Source of the DNA: Mesotaenium endlicherianum
Taxonomy: Eukaryota; Streptophyta; Zygnematophyceae; Zygnematales; Mesotaeniaceae
DNA: 64,000 nt
Direction: 5' to 3'
NCBI GenBank assembly: GCA_009602735.1
Contig: WELA01006964.1
Coordinates: 43,557 to 107,556 of the forward strand
Made by a program: the position numbers and the translations under genes. The notes beneath the pieces are model-generated. The model did no database searches. It saw nothing but the letters and a program-made list of their open reading frames with translations, and was not told the DNA's origin. This document shows positions 1 to 10,930 of this stretch, piece by piece (positions within the stretch are counted from its first letter, which is position 1; every line of letters begins with the position of its first letter).

Positions 1-1527
1 ATGACCCAGAAGTCGGAACTTAAGAGGAAGAGAAGAGCGGAAGAGGCACATGCAGAATACTTGCAATTTCGTGGCGACATCGAATCATCCTCCATCTCCG
101 CTCGGAAATCACAACGACTCCAACAACAGCGGGAGGCACAGAAGAAGGAGGAGGAGGAGCAAGCCAGGCTGAGGCAGGAAGAACTAGACAGAAAAGCTGC
201 AGAGGAGGCCAAGAAGGCGGAAGAGGAGAGGCAAGCCGAGGAGAGGCGGAAGTAGCAAGCTGAAGAAGAAGAACAGAGGAGAATCAGCAGCTACCGCTAC
301 ACAGTACTGGGCAAAGGCTTTGATCTACTGGAGGAGGCCTTCAAATTTGCCCAGAGAAGTCGCAGTGAGGCACAGCAGGACATCCTACAGAGCGAAGGGG
401 AGACATCCGAACAATTTGACAAGCTTATCGCGGTCAGCACAGGGCTACTCCTCTACCACAATTTTGCCAAGATGGTAGGGTATACAGTCAGAGAGGCCAA
501 GGCAATGGCCCAAGTGAATGCGGCAGGAGCTGTATTGATCCCAGGTATCTGGGGAAAGGATAGGGTCATCAAGATGATCCCCATGGACGCGGACAGCTTT
601 AAGGACTCTACACCCCATAACCGGTTCAAGGCCATGTATAATGAGGTGGAGAGGAGAAGCTGGGAGTTCTTGGCCAAGGAAGCCAGTCAGCTGGACTTCG
701 CAGGGCACTGGTACCCGTGCACTCTGAAAAGGAAAAATCCTGCCTTTTTCCAAAAGTCCACCGATTGGCGGTGGATGACCATCAACATGAGGGACCAGCA
801 GAATGACAAGGCGAAGGAAGAGGATTTCCTAACAGACCTACAGGGGAACTTACTGTTGCCTCCTCACATTGCAGCTTGGGACCCAAGAGTGGATGGAGTA
901 AGAGACAGCATGAGCCAAGAAATGCAGGAGGATAGGAGCAGGGCCCCTGAGTCATTCTCTAAAGGGAAGCATGCTTATGCCAAATGGGCAAGCAAGCAGG
1001 GAGAAAAGGACCCATATGTGGTCGGGACTCAACAGCCTCCACCAGTCTCAAAAGGGGAAGGTCAGTGGGGTATTCCTTTTCTCGGGAAGAGCTAGAGCAG
1101 CTAACAGAGGAGACCCCAGCGGTCTCAGAGGAACCAAGGGAAGGAGAGGAGGAGGGGTCAGAGGAAGAAGAAAGAGGAAGGCGAGGAGGAGGACACTAGC
1201 CCCGCTGTGAGCCTGACACCTGCCACATCCCTTGCAAGGGAGAAGACTGGGATGGCCTTACAGCAGCTCGCTGAAGAGGAGGACATCACTTGGCTGGGAA
1301 CTGCCAGAGGACAGAGCCCATCTGCAGGCACAAAGACCCAGTCAGGCCGGGCAGACAGGAGGGCTGCTAGGGAGATAGCCAGAGGCCTGCCAGCATCTCC
1401 CTCGCAAAGAGGGCATGTGCCCTTGGCTCATGTCATGCAACATCCTTCTGGGATGCCTGTATATGTACCTGTCAGTTTGAGGGCTGCCCAGAAGAAGGCT
1501 GCCTCCCTTCAGTTTCAGACTGTGTAG
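1..1527 (+). pseudogene. Broken single ORF of a non-autonomous LTR element
   Basis: The reading frame opens with ATG at position 1, is stopped by TAG at 253-255, resumes in the same frame to 1095 and is recognisable again to about 1527 after a frame disturbance near 1090. The first 110 residues are rich in Lys, Glu and Gln and look like a long coiled coil. A globular part follows (about residues 100-300), and then an acidic, low-complexity tail. No zinc knuckle, protease or RT motif is visible. It lies directly upstream of a purine tract and an LTR, so it belongs to an LTR element. A shortened copy of its 5' end lies at 28727-29013. I do not recognise the family. It could be a Gag-like protein of a non-autonomous element or an extra ORF downstream of pol. 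The window edge may hide upstream sequence. Confidence 0.5.
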
Positions 1528-1728
1528 GAGGAAACAGCCCAGTTACTGCGTTCTCCGCGGGGCCCCTACGGGGATCCCCCAGGCTTCAAGAGACCCCAAG
1601 ACAAGAGGAGGTCTGGCTCCCCTGAGTGTAGGGCCCCAAGGACATCTCCCTCCTAATGGCAGTAGGCTGGGGACGGAAGGGACAGCACGCTGTTACAAGT
1701 GTTAGTGTTGTCGAGGCGACAACATGTT

Positions 1729-1741
1729 AAGTTGGAGGGAT
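1729..1741 (+). other. Polypurine tract of the first LTR element
   Basis: A purine-rich run (AAGTTGGAGGGAT) lies immediately before a TG that starts an LTR-like sequence. The same word recurs at 28345-28356 and 28479-28490, again at presumed element 3' ends. It is the expected primer for plus-strand synthesis in an LTR retroelement. Confidence 0.5.
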
Positions 1742-2345
1742 TGTGATGAATCAGTATATTGGTTGATATAATATTCATTTAAATATAATATTTAAATAAG
1801 TTCAGTCTGCTGAACTTTAGTTAATATTGAGTCTGCTGGACTTTATTAAATAATCAGTTTAATGACTCAACCGAGGGCAGCAGGCTGAAGTCAACTTAAG
1901 TCAGCTTGCTGACACATCCTTTGACAGCCAGCTGACTTCCGTACTTGGTAGCAGCGAACTGCCTAGATACGCATCTAAGTGTGGTGTGCTAGATGTTTGG
2001 CCAGATGACATCCTTGGGATGGATGGCAATTCGGGATGATGGGAGATGGCGGTGGATTTGGTTAACCGAGGTCCTACCAACGTGGGTAACTCCCGGGTAG
2101 GCGGTGCCATCGCACTGGCCGTTGAACAGTAAACTCATTCCATGTACATATGCTAGGATTGCTCTCAAGTTCGGCATTCGGAAACGAGGCCAACTCTCTT
2201 GTACTGCTTACTGAGAGAGATCTGAATCCACGGCGAGAAGCCATTGATATGCACTGTCTCCTAGCCTTGCTTATGTGTGAGTTTACTGATTGCATTACTG
2301 ATGCTAGTTTACTTCCATTGACTTGTATTTCGAGAGCAGAATAAT
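1742..2345 (+). repeat. 3' LTR of the first element
   Basis: The sequence starts with TGTGATGAATC right after the purine tract and is alignable over most of its length with 6853-7443. Shared blocks include a 'ctgctgaactttag' segment near the start and a 'gaggc(c/t)aactctcttgtactg' segment near the end. The 3' boundary is approximate because the last 30-50 bases diverge from the other copy. The region from 2346 to 2806 holds nothing I can assign. Confidence 0.55.
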
Positions 2346-2806
2346 AGTTTCATACACATATATGAACCCCGTGCCATATCATAAGATATATTGAATAACC
2401 ATCTCTCTTCAGTAAATGGAAGTATGCTTCCAACGCACTGGATGATAAATAAAGCAATGCCTCTAATTTGAGCCTACCTAGCTACCTACTGTCCACCATT
2501 CCAAGCTCCTTGCGTAGTACCTATTTGTATCCTACTATTTACCTACCACTCATCATAATATTAAATTACAAGGCCAACACAGCTTGTTTTGTCACTGTTG
2601 GGCGTCAAAAAGTTGTTTGCTCGCATCCTGTTTTATTTCTTTTTCTTCACAAGCTCCTTCTTGAGCTTCACTCCGGAAAAGGTCAGTGTGGCACCACCGC
2701 GCTTGTTACCTTTGCCTGCAATTCACACAAGCAAACGCTCTCACGGCCCGAGAGTAGATGGCACTTACGGGCTTCATAAAGGCCATGATCAGCAATTCCA
2801 TGGACG

Positions 2807-4087
2807 TTAGTAATTCTTGCGTGTCGTCGACCTTTTCACCGTTTTCAAGTTTTCGATCAAGGTCTTCCAGGATGTCGTATGAGTGATCAGATGCTTGGCC
2901 ATCTCTTCCCTCTTTGCATCGGATAACTCTGTTTGAGCTTCGCCGAGCGCGTACTCTGGAAGCTTTAAGAGCGCATTGGTCTTTGGGGCGATCAGCGCCC
3001 TGTTGTTCCTCCACTTAGTAGTCAACAACTGCAAGCTCAAAACAAACAAGCTGCGGTGAGAAGGATGAGATAGTAGTAGGCTTAGGTGCATTCACAAAAA
3101 TGAACTGCTTGGAAGGATGGGTTCCTCATTAGTTTGAGAGGATGACACTCACGTTCTCGATCTCCATGTGTAGCTGCGCTCCAATCGGTTGTTGCTTGAA
3201 CCACATAGCAAGGTTTGGAATGAGACGCTTCTTTCCCGCCGTCCAATCGTCCACTACCTTGGTTGTTCTCTCGTCTCTTAGTACCATCATCCTTTGGATG
3301 ACATCCACTGCTTGAAGATTTATAGCGTTTTTGTTGAGCTCAATGTCCACCCATGCACTTGTGCTGGTCCACTTCAGTTTGGATACTTTCGCACAGCTGT
3401 CCGCCTGCCCAAATCGAAAGAAAATTAGGAATTCGTGACCACCACTGTGGGAATCTCAAATCTGACCTAACATAGCAAAATTAAACTATTGCACACTCAC
3501 CAGATTATTCTTTTTAGGCCCAGGAGGTGACCTGGGAGGCCTTTTTGGGGCCCCACTTCCGTGATTGATATCCTCTGCAATATTAAATATAGCGGTGCAC
3601 ATGTGTATCATTATCTTGTATTTCCTATCAGTTTTTCTTCATCGTCTATAGCAACCTCGTCATCTGCAACTAGATTTCTTACAACGCCCAGCACGATGTC
3701 ATTCTTGCTCTGCTCAGGCAGCGGCGATGTCAACTCTGGTGTTCCCTCCGGTGTTCCCTCATCCTCCTCAGAAGTACTGCTAGTGGTAATGACCGGTTGG
3801 GGCCTCGTCAATGGCCCCACTGAGGTGTAAACAGTGTTGGCCTTCAAGTCTTTGTGAAGAAGGTGAACACTCGCGCCTAAGTTGATAGCCTGAACCACCA
3901 TATGCTGATCCTTAATGCTCATCTTGGGGTGAGTCTATCTCCTCTTCTTCACACTACCTTCCTCTTCCACTGGCCGCTGGTATTTGTGGCCGTATACCTC
4001 GATTAGTGATCTAACTACCTTTATTCAAGCTCGTTTCTTTGCTTCTCGAGGAGGTTGCGTTCTCCTCGTGCTACCCCCACGATCCAT
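2807..4087 (-). pseudogene. Four-exon gene of unknown function, N-terminus broken
   Basis: Four phase-0 exons can be read on the minus strand: 3922-3683, 3572-3501, 3404-3153 and 3028-2807. Introns have GT donors (GTAAGA, GTGAGT, GTGAGT) and AG acceptors, and the joined product from the ATG at 3922 is 261 residues. Exon 1 has an acidic Ser/Thr/Pro-rich stretch, exon 2 is basic and Pro-rich (KRPPRSPPGPKK, like a nuclear localisation signal), and exons 3-4 look globular and charged. The same frame is open upstream to another ATG at 4087, but that 55-codon extension contains one TGA and one TAG. Either the ATG at 3922 is the true start or the gene has lost its N-terminus. I do not recognise a domain. 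It sits between LTR fragments and could itself belong to a transposon. Confidence 0.45.
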
Positions 4088-4400
4088 TGTCCTACACCCG
4101 GCTTCATAAGTCGCCAATCATCCCTGAAACATTTTGGCCAGAATAATGGAGGGAGAATTTTGAGATGGCAAACTTCAAAAGCAGTGTTCAACTTTCAAAA
4201 CCTAATTCGCTACGTGTTAGGTGCAGTGACCTGTAGGCGCAAACACGAGTGGCACTTGGGAGGTGATGTAATTGCAAATTAAGTGAAGTAAGACTACAAA
4301 CGAAATTGGCCAACGACCGGCTGTGATGCGCCAAAATATTGCATCATTTGGCGGTTATGCCTATGCCAATTACGGTATTTTGTTGTCATTCTCTTCTGCG

Positions 4401-4547
4401 ATGTAGGGCGTGTGCCCGACCTGATAATCCGGTCAATCGAAGTTTGGAGGTACACCGAGTCCATATTTCGCTCGCGCTTGGTTGGTTGTTGCACAGAGGT
4501 CGGACGTGGTTGAACGCCTCTTGTCACCTTCGACATCACATGCGACG
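4401..4547 (+). repeat. Direct repeat, left copy (147 bp)
   Basis: This block is repeated at 6720-6852 in the same orientation with few mismatches. The right copy lacks a 14-bp piece (tgaacgcctcttgt region). The two copies bracket a 2.2-kb unit with degenerate coding sequence. No TG..CA ends or purine tract were seen next to them. Confidence 0.7.
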
Positions 4548-5150
4548 TCCGATCACGTCCGATCGTCAAACCCGACCTCCTGTAACTTGAAAACAGGGTA
4601 CGTGGCCGACGTGGACCACCGTGGACTGGGCAAACCTTCAACCTCGTCCTTCGATACCCTCCCGAGCAAAAATGCACATGCAGAGCCATGCAGAGCCACG
4701 GCTTCATGCTAAGGGCTCATGTGATAGTTCGTACAAGAGGCGCATCTTCAGTGCTCAATTTCTGTCCAATAACGTCCATTTTTGACGTGACGTCAACTCA
4801 CAAAAGCTAAGCGATCACACGTGTCTCGAGCAGACCGTGAAGGAAACCAGCGAATGTGATTCGAGAGGACTGGTGCATCCCTCACCAAAAATGTGCATGC
4901 CGCATGGCGCATGGTGTGCATGCCTTGAGCTCACCGAGTGGCGAAGCTTCTATGAAGACGTCTGCTCGAAGCTTGAAGCTCAAACACGAGCATGCATGGC
5001 GACAATCGAGCAAAAGATGGATGCAAAACGGGTTCACCGACTTCCATCTTTCTTTAATATTGGCCATTTCAACTATCTCTGGCCTCCACTCTCCCATTTC
5101 TTCCCTCTCCCTACGGCTAACTTCATTCCAGGCATCTCTCACTTCCAAAT
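4548..5150. other. No gene seen
   Basis: Short open frames occur on both strands, but none has a start, splice context or motif that I can support. The sequence is single copy within the window. Confidence 0.4.
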
Positions 5151-6687
5151 ATGGCCTATAGATCCCAAGGAGGCCCTGTGGTTGAACGTGCTCCCATCCT
5201 CACACCAGGGTATGCGAAATATGCAAGGTTTTCCATAGGTCCTGTTCAGGATTTGGGGCGCACAGAAGATGACAAACTCCCACAATTTGCAAATATTTTC
5301 CAATGCCTAGCTAATGGCCAGAAAATCGGTGTGCTGGTTATACACAACGCCAGAATTAAGTATGTGAAGGAACCGATGTACGGTATCACATACTTGATTG
5401 TGGGGTATCCCGAGGACTTCCATGCTATGGTGTGTGAAGCTGCTCTGTCACACGGCCTGTAATCATGAAGGGGGAGGGTAGGCACTACTTTAGCCGCACT
5501 ACGGTGCCGCGTAATTATCCAGTGAAGTTCAAGGCGGAGTATAAGGATTGCTCAGAGGAGTTATCCATCGGGGAGGTGTTGAAATCCACCAAGTGCAACT
5601 TAAAGTGTACGTTGGTGTGCCGTCCGAGGATTAAGAGAGTGGCAAACTTGCATGATATGAATAAGGAGCCTTAGACAGTGGGGGTCACTATCATGGAAGC
5701 CTATCTCACTGACACTGCAGCCGCTGAGGAGTATAGGCATGGCAGGTGCCTGACGGAGGAAGAAGTATCTGAGCGCCGATGCAACATCAATGTGGATCAT
5801 CTGCGTCGCGGGCGCGCTGTTGGTGCTGAAGAGGCCGGGAGGGCAGAGCACAATCCTCGTTGTGTGGCTGGCGCTGTTAGAGAGGTTTCCCTGGCATCAA
5901 TCTTGCGCTTGCGTAAGGTATTATTTCCAGCACTTCCCAGGGCACTGCAGCCGCTGGTCATGCCGCTTCTCTTGCTGCTACCGCCGCTTGGGTGTTGCTG
6001 CAGACTCATGCTGTTGCTATAGCTTCAATATTATCCCCCGCTGCTGCTGTTGCTCCTGCTGCGCTCCTGCACCTGTTCCCGCTGAAGTGTTGCCTGCTCC
6101 TGCTGCTGTCACCGATGCCGTCCCTGGTGATACCACTGTCGCCAATGCTGAGGCTGTTGCTGGCCCCGCTCTTGCTGCTCTTGCTGCTACTGCTGACTAT
6201 GTTTCCGTCAATGGGGCAACAGAACAAGCAACTTCCAGCGGGAAGCTCATCATTTGCTGGTGTATGCAGGCGTGGTCAGCGAGACTTCCTTGACAACGAG
6301 ACCAGAAGTAGGCTTGTGTGCTCTTGCTTGCGCTGTAAACGTGTAATATGTCTCCACCTGACGGGCCTACACTTAGATATCCATGATGCTTGTGAACATA
6401 TTGAGGACCGAATGAAGAAATGGGATAGGTCTTCCTCCTCGATGATGTTTGTGCCTCCAATGTCAAGAGTTAGCACATGCATCCCTATTTTTAATCAACA
6501 CTTAAGTTTATAGAGTTTTGTTGCAGTGTTGGACAGGGCAATTTAAGCCTCAGGTACTGAAAGCGCCGGAATGTCAGTAGGCGGTAAGATCGAGCCCTCC
6601 AAAGGTGAAGACTGGGATGACAAGGACTGGCCGGACCTCCTTGGCTGGAGTGAGGAGCAGTTCACGTGCTCGGATGGAAACTATTAG
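5151..6687 (+). pseudogene. Degenerate unknown protein-coding unit
   Basis: A frame with protein-like composition runs from 5151 to a TAA at 5460-5462. A second frame runs from 5465 to 6022 with one TAG at 5672-5674. An Ala/Val/Pro-rich stretch with many GCT codons lies at about 6050-6250. A short C-terminal-looking exon (ATG 6571, stop 6685-6687, 38 codons, rich in Asp, Glu and Trp) closes the unit. Intron positions are unclear. The unit is flanked by the direct repeats at 4401 and 6720, so it may be the coding part of an unrecognised mobile element. I cannot assign a function. Confidence 0.3.
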
Positions 6688-6719
6688 GGGGAATGTGCAC
6701 CCTGCACCTCAAATTTGCA

Positions 6720-6852
6720 ATGTAGGGCGTGTGCCTGACCTGATAATCCGGTCAATCAAAGTCTGGAGGTACACCGAGTCCATATTTCGCTCGCGCTTGG
6801 TTGGTTGTTGTTCAGAGGTCGGACGTGGTCACCTTCGACATCACATGCGACG
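6720..6852 (+). repeat. Direct repeat, right copy (133 bp)
   Basis: Same orientation as 4401-4547, with a 14-bp deletion relative to that copy. It ends directly at the start of the LTR-like sequence of element D. Confidence 0.7.
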
Positions 6853-7443
6853 GCCTAGTAGATATAATAGTTAAATAAGTTCAACCTGCTGAACTTTAGT
6901 TAATATTTAGTTTGCTGGATTTAAGCCTGCTACATCCTTGATACTTAGTTAAATGACTCAGCCCAGAGTAGTAGGCTGAAGTCCATTAGATCACCTTGTT
7001 TACTTATGTCAGCAAGCTGACACATTCTTTGACAGTTAGCTGGCTGTCGTACTCGGCAACAGCAAATTGCCTAGCCATGCATCTAAGTGTTGTGTGTTAG
7101 ATGAGTGGCCAGATGACACCCTTTAGGTGTATGGCGATGCGGGATGATGGGAGATGGTTGTGGATTTGGTTAGCCGAGGTCCTACCAACGTGGTTAACTC
7201 CCGGGTAGGCGGCGCCATCGCACTTGCCGTTGAACTGTAAACTCATTCCATGTACATATGCCAGGTATTGGTCTCGAGTTTGGCATTCGGGAAATGAGGC
7301 TAACTCTCTTGTACTGCTGACTGAGAGATATCTGAATCCAAGGCGAGAAGCCATTGATACGCACTGTCTTCTAGCCTTGCTTATGTATGAGTTTAGTGAT
7401 TGCATTGTTGATACTAGTTTACTTGCATTTGACTTGCGAGTAT
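6853..7443 (+). repeat. 5' LTR of old element D, first part
   Basis: Alignable with the LTR at 1742-2345 over almost its full length, but with its first ~45 bases lost or diverged. It is interrupted at 7443/7444 by the M1 element and apparently resumes at 19638, just upstream of a primer-binding site and a gag gene. Joining the two parts would give a 5' LTR in the expected place for element D. The continuation across the insertion is inferred from position, not from alignment, because the other copy diverges here. Confidence 0.5.
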
Positions 7444-7747
7444 TGTCGTGCCTAACAGCGTCGGTCCCTCGGCACGTACGTAGCCTTCCAGCACGTGTGC
7501 CTTCGACCTGGTCGATGTGTTGGTGGCCCTCCTCACGTGTGGGCAAACATGGTCGATCGGCCTTTGCACGTGTGTCGGTGACAAGCCTTACCAGGGTTAA
7601 CCCATCCTTGGGTTCCTAAACTGGCACCATGCAATCATGACCAACTCTCAGGGCTTTGTTCTCCTTCACTCAGTCCTCACCATCTGCTTATCTTAAGCCT
7701 TAGCAGAAAATTTAAAAAATACTTGCCTTGCCTTAATTCCTCTTACA
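7444..7747 (-). repeat. LTR fragment, first ~300 bp only
   Basis: Matches 8988-9291, the beginning of the M1 LTR. It abuts the end of the full LTR directly, so two LTRs are joined head to tail. It is the piece missing from the LTR at the other end of the element. Confidence 0.7.
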
Positions 7748-9291
7748 AGGACAGAAGCATCTTACTTCTACACAGGCTTTCGCCCAAGTTGAGGGTTTAC
7801 AGAATGAACAAGTTGGTAGTTTGCAGAAATCACGTCTAAGTAGCTTAACAGGCAAGGTCCAGGTCAGAGAAAATCGCTCCTCAAGGCTTTCGTTTAACTT
7901 TCCACAAGTCACAGCTTACAAAACTCTGAACTGCACATCTATGTTGGCCTGGTCTGAGGTCTTCGCTCCATTCCGCGCCTTAACAGCTCTTCACTGCTTG
8001 GCTGGGCTCACTCAGTTCTTCGTTGAGAGCATTTGCTTGTTAATACTACTCTTGCTATTAGCAATTCGACAAGAGAGACTTCTGAGAACCTGGAAACTAA
8101 CACAGCACTCACCATTTTAAGTGGCCTTAGCACGCTTGGTGGCGTTTGACCCGAATTTGTGCTAATCTCCTAATGGATTCTATTCTGCAGCCCTCTACTT
8201 ACTACCAGTGAGATCCTCTCTTGGGAACTCCTGAGACCTAACCTTTCTATGATACACTTTAGACTGAAAATCTTCTAGCGTCGGCAGAAGCGTGGCGCCC
8301 TGGCTCTTCTATGGCCTTGGAAACTCCTTCTTCTTCGCGCTCCTTCTGCTTCTTTAGCTTCCTTCAACACCGATGCGAGCACGAATGAGGCAGCTTCAGA
8401 GAGGGCTCGTGCCTTCTCAAGCACCACACATTATCCTCTCTCGAGAATGCCAGTGCTTAGTCACAAAGTTCAGCTGCATGCAGCTTCTGCTTAGCCATGC
8501 TCAACTCAAGTTCGTAGTTACTCGGCATGCATGCACACCTCGTGACTGTCGCGCGTGGCTGCTTAGCTTCTCAGCTGGCAGTCACGCCTAATTAGCTCAT
8601 GGCTAAGAACTCCTGAACAGCGTGTACAAGCAAATGCCACTTGCTCAAGATTCCCAACCGGGCGGCCGTAACCTATCTTGGCATTGCGGCCATGACCTGG
8701 CTTAATTTGCCAGTCACGCAGTACCTGACTTGGTACCTGCTGGGCGGCTCATAACTGATCCCCAGCTTCTAGCCTCGCGGCTGTCTATGCTGTCAAAACC
8801 TCCCCCATCCCTGGGTGTGGGGCACATTGACATTGACCCCTTGCCCGTGGTCTTGACGCCGACATAACCGCTGACTGCGATGTAATCAATCAAGTGGTCG
8901 GTGAGTCAACGCTGACTTTCCGTACCTGGGTGGCCGTAGCTTGCGCTGCGTGTGCGGCACCGTCAAACGGATAGTAGTCGCGACAGCTGTCGTGCCTAAC
9001 ACTGTCGGTCCCTCGGCACGTGCGTAGCCTTCCAGCACGTGTGCCTTCGACCTGGTCGATGTGTCGGTGGCCCTCCTCACATGTGGGCAAACATGGTCGA
9101 TCGACCTTCGTACGTGTGTTGGAGACAAGCCTTACCAAGGTTGACCCATCCCTGGGCTCCTGAACTTGCACCATGCAACCATGACCAACACTCAGAGCAA
9201 TGTTCTCCTTCACCTAGCTCTCACCATCTGCTTATCCTAAGACTTGGCAGAAAATTTTGAAAATACTTGCCTTGCCTTAATTCCTCTTACA
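7748..9291 (-). repeat. Full-length 3' LTR of M1 (~1.54 kb)
   Basis: Begins with TGTAAGAGG straight after an AAAGGGAGGGG purine tract and ends at ...CTTCTGTCC. The last ~1.23 kb is repeated at 18397-19633. It contains the 12-bp palindrome CGACAGCTGTCG at 8981-8992, also present at 47230-47241 in M2. Open frames inside it have no coding evidence. Confidence 0.75.
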
Positions 9292-9302
9292 CCCCTCCCT
9301 TT
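9292..9302 (-). other. Polypurine tract of M1
   Basis: AAAGGGAGGGG on the minus strand, directly followed by the TG of the 3' LTR. The identical tract is present in M2 at 47002-47012. Confidence 0.7.
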
Positions 9303-9338
9303 CAGCTGAGGCGTCCCTGCCTTTTCTGCTGAAAGCTA

Positions 9339-9737
9339 TTATTTTCCAGCTTTGCGGCTAGGGGGTTTAGGAAGGCAGTCAGGACATTCCCATCGTCTTG
9401 CCATAATTTCTTCCTCGCAAGTGTGCCAACGGGCCCCACACTTATCGCAAGTCACCATTGCTTCCTGATCATCCAGCACTTTGCAGCTGGCACAAGGCGT
9501 AGCTGGCACCAATTCCTCGGGCACAACCCTAACCGTGGGATCAATATTTGGCAAATGGCATAGCGAACAATTGTGCACGTGGTCCCTCATGGTTTTACCA
9601 TCAGAACCTTCCAGTTCTAACACACCATTGTCAAACGCGTGTTTCACGCGTACGATCACTGCACCTGAACTGGTGTCGATGGTGGTCTTGGTCTGGCGCT
9701 TGCGGTAGACAACGTCTCCTTCTTGAATCATAGTCAT
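9339..9737 (-). pseudogene. C-terminal integrase tail with PHD-type zinc finger (M1)
   Basis: Last part of the M1 polyprotein, in frame with the integrase but separated from it by a TAG at 9738-9740 where M2 has CAA. After a beta-rich integrase tail it carries a Cys-rich module at 9494-9375: CASC, then CDKC, WH, one Cys and CPDC, which is the PHD layout (Cys4-His-Cys3). M2 has the normal His-x2-Cys spacing (WHTFC), whereas M1 has lost about three residues there (WHTC), so the M1 finger is probably not functional. PHD fingers usually read methylated or unmodified histone H3 tails. Here one stands where other elements in the window carry a chromodomain, so a role in choosing insertion sites is a reasonable inference. 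Confidence 0.75.
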
Positions 9738-10930
9738 CTACAGGCGGTAGCTCCCGTCTCGCGTCCTGGCGTAACGCTGCGTATCTCTTTTCTGTGCAAT
9801 TTTCAGATTGTCCAGCGCAGCTGGCATCATGCGCTCAAATAACGCCTTACGGCGTACCATCACCTTTAGCAGTTCGTCAGGGCTGTCCAGGTCTTTCACC
9901 TGTTCAATTTCCTGTTTGATGCTGCTGGGCACCACTGGACTTCTTCCAAACAAGATTTGATAAGGCGAATAATTCGCCAAAGCAGCTTGTTTGCTAAATC
10001 TGTATTCCATAACCAGCCATGGCAGGGCCAGATCCCAATCACGCTTATCATGCTCAAGGCAAAATTTGCGTTAAGCAGACTTATTGGTTTGCATCATCCG
10101 TTCTGCCAGAGCGTCGCTTGTGGGTGGTCTCGAGACGTAGTGCGATGGTCAATGAAGCATTTATCCAGGAGCTTCTGAAAAGATCCTTGGAACTCAGACC
10201 CTTGGTCTGTCAGCACTTCCGCTGGGGCTCCGTGACGTACAATCACACTATTGAGGAGCGCTTCCGCGGTCCCCAAGCTTTCCTTAGCGGTTAGAGGTAC
10301 CACCTCTATCCACTCAGAAAAATGTTCAATCATGACCATAATGTACTTGCTTCCTCGCTTGGACAGCAGTAGCTCACCTGCGAGATTGCAGCTCCACCGG
10401 TAGCCTAGGCCCATGATTGGCAAAGGTTGCAGGTGTGGGTGTTGCTGCGTAAAATCAGCCTTAACGCGGTCGCAGCTTGTACAGGCCTTGATCACATCCT
10501 CACACTGCTGCTTCATGCCCCTCCACCAGTAAGATAGCTCCAGAAAACTGTATGTCTTCTTGACACCGTAGTGTCCAGTATTCTCATGCATTTCCTGCAC
10601 AAGAGCTCGTCTTTTGGTGGGTTCCGGCACTAATTTTTTCTGACCAGTTTCTTCAATCTTGAAGAGGTTATTGCGTTTCCAGCAAAACCTTTTAGCCCGA
10701 TGGCCCTTTTCTGTTGTCGACAATTCTTCTATATGGGTCCCCGTCTTCAACCAATGCATAGTGGCTTGATCTTTCCGGATCTCTGGACTGAACAAGGGCA
10801 GGGGCTCAGCTTCTCCTGATGCTACCATTCTAGCCATTTCGGCCAGGCAGGCGGCCAATTCTGTGGGGCTGCTCGGGTCTTTGTCTTCTCGAGCCCCTGT
10901 TGAATGGATCCGGGTTCCTGCTGAGTCCAT
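9738..10930 (-). pseudogene. Integrase of M1, frameshifted
   Basis: The integrase region follows RNase H after a frame change near 10900-10930. The HHCC zinc-binding N-terminus is clear (HENTGHYG, later CTSCDRVKA). The core second Asp is present in VLTDQGSEF. The first core Asp is Glu in M1 (VMIEHFSEW) and Gly in M2, so the ancestral Asp was lost independently in both. The stretch carrying the third acidic residue is destroyed in M1 by a frameshift at about 10095. The frame resumes at 10010-9738. Its role would be insertion of the cDNA into host DNA. This copy cannot encode an active enzyme. Confidence 0.8.

Noticed and set aside
3611-3830. Plus-strand Ser-rich 89-codon frame
   Set aside because: Antisense of exon 1 of the minus-strand spliced gene; the Ser-rich composition is the reverse of its acidic stretch.
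5790-6293. Cys/Leu-rich or Ala-rich 167-codon frame
   Set aside because: All three frames are open over the CTG/GCT-rich stretch, so length alone is not evidence; kept only as part of the degenerate unit.
7821-8591. Open frames of 70-100 codons inside the M1 LTR
   Set aside because: They repeat at 18470-19240 because the LTR is repeated; no start context, domain or coding bias.
7444-8985. Alternative reading that the M LTR runs from the palindrome (TGTCG...CGACA)
   Set aside because: It would give TG..CA ends and a GTAT duplication, but then the 5' LTR of both M1 and M2 would lack its last 300 bp and the purine tract would not abut the LTR. The permuted-circle reading explains all pieces.
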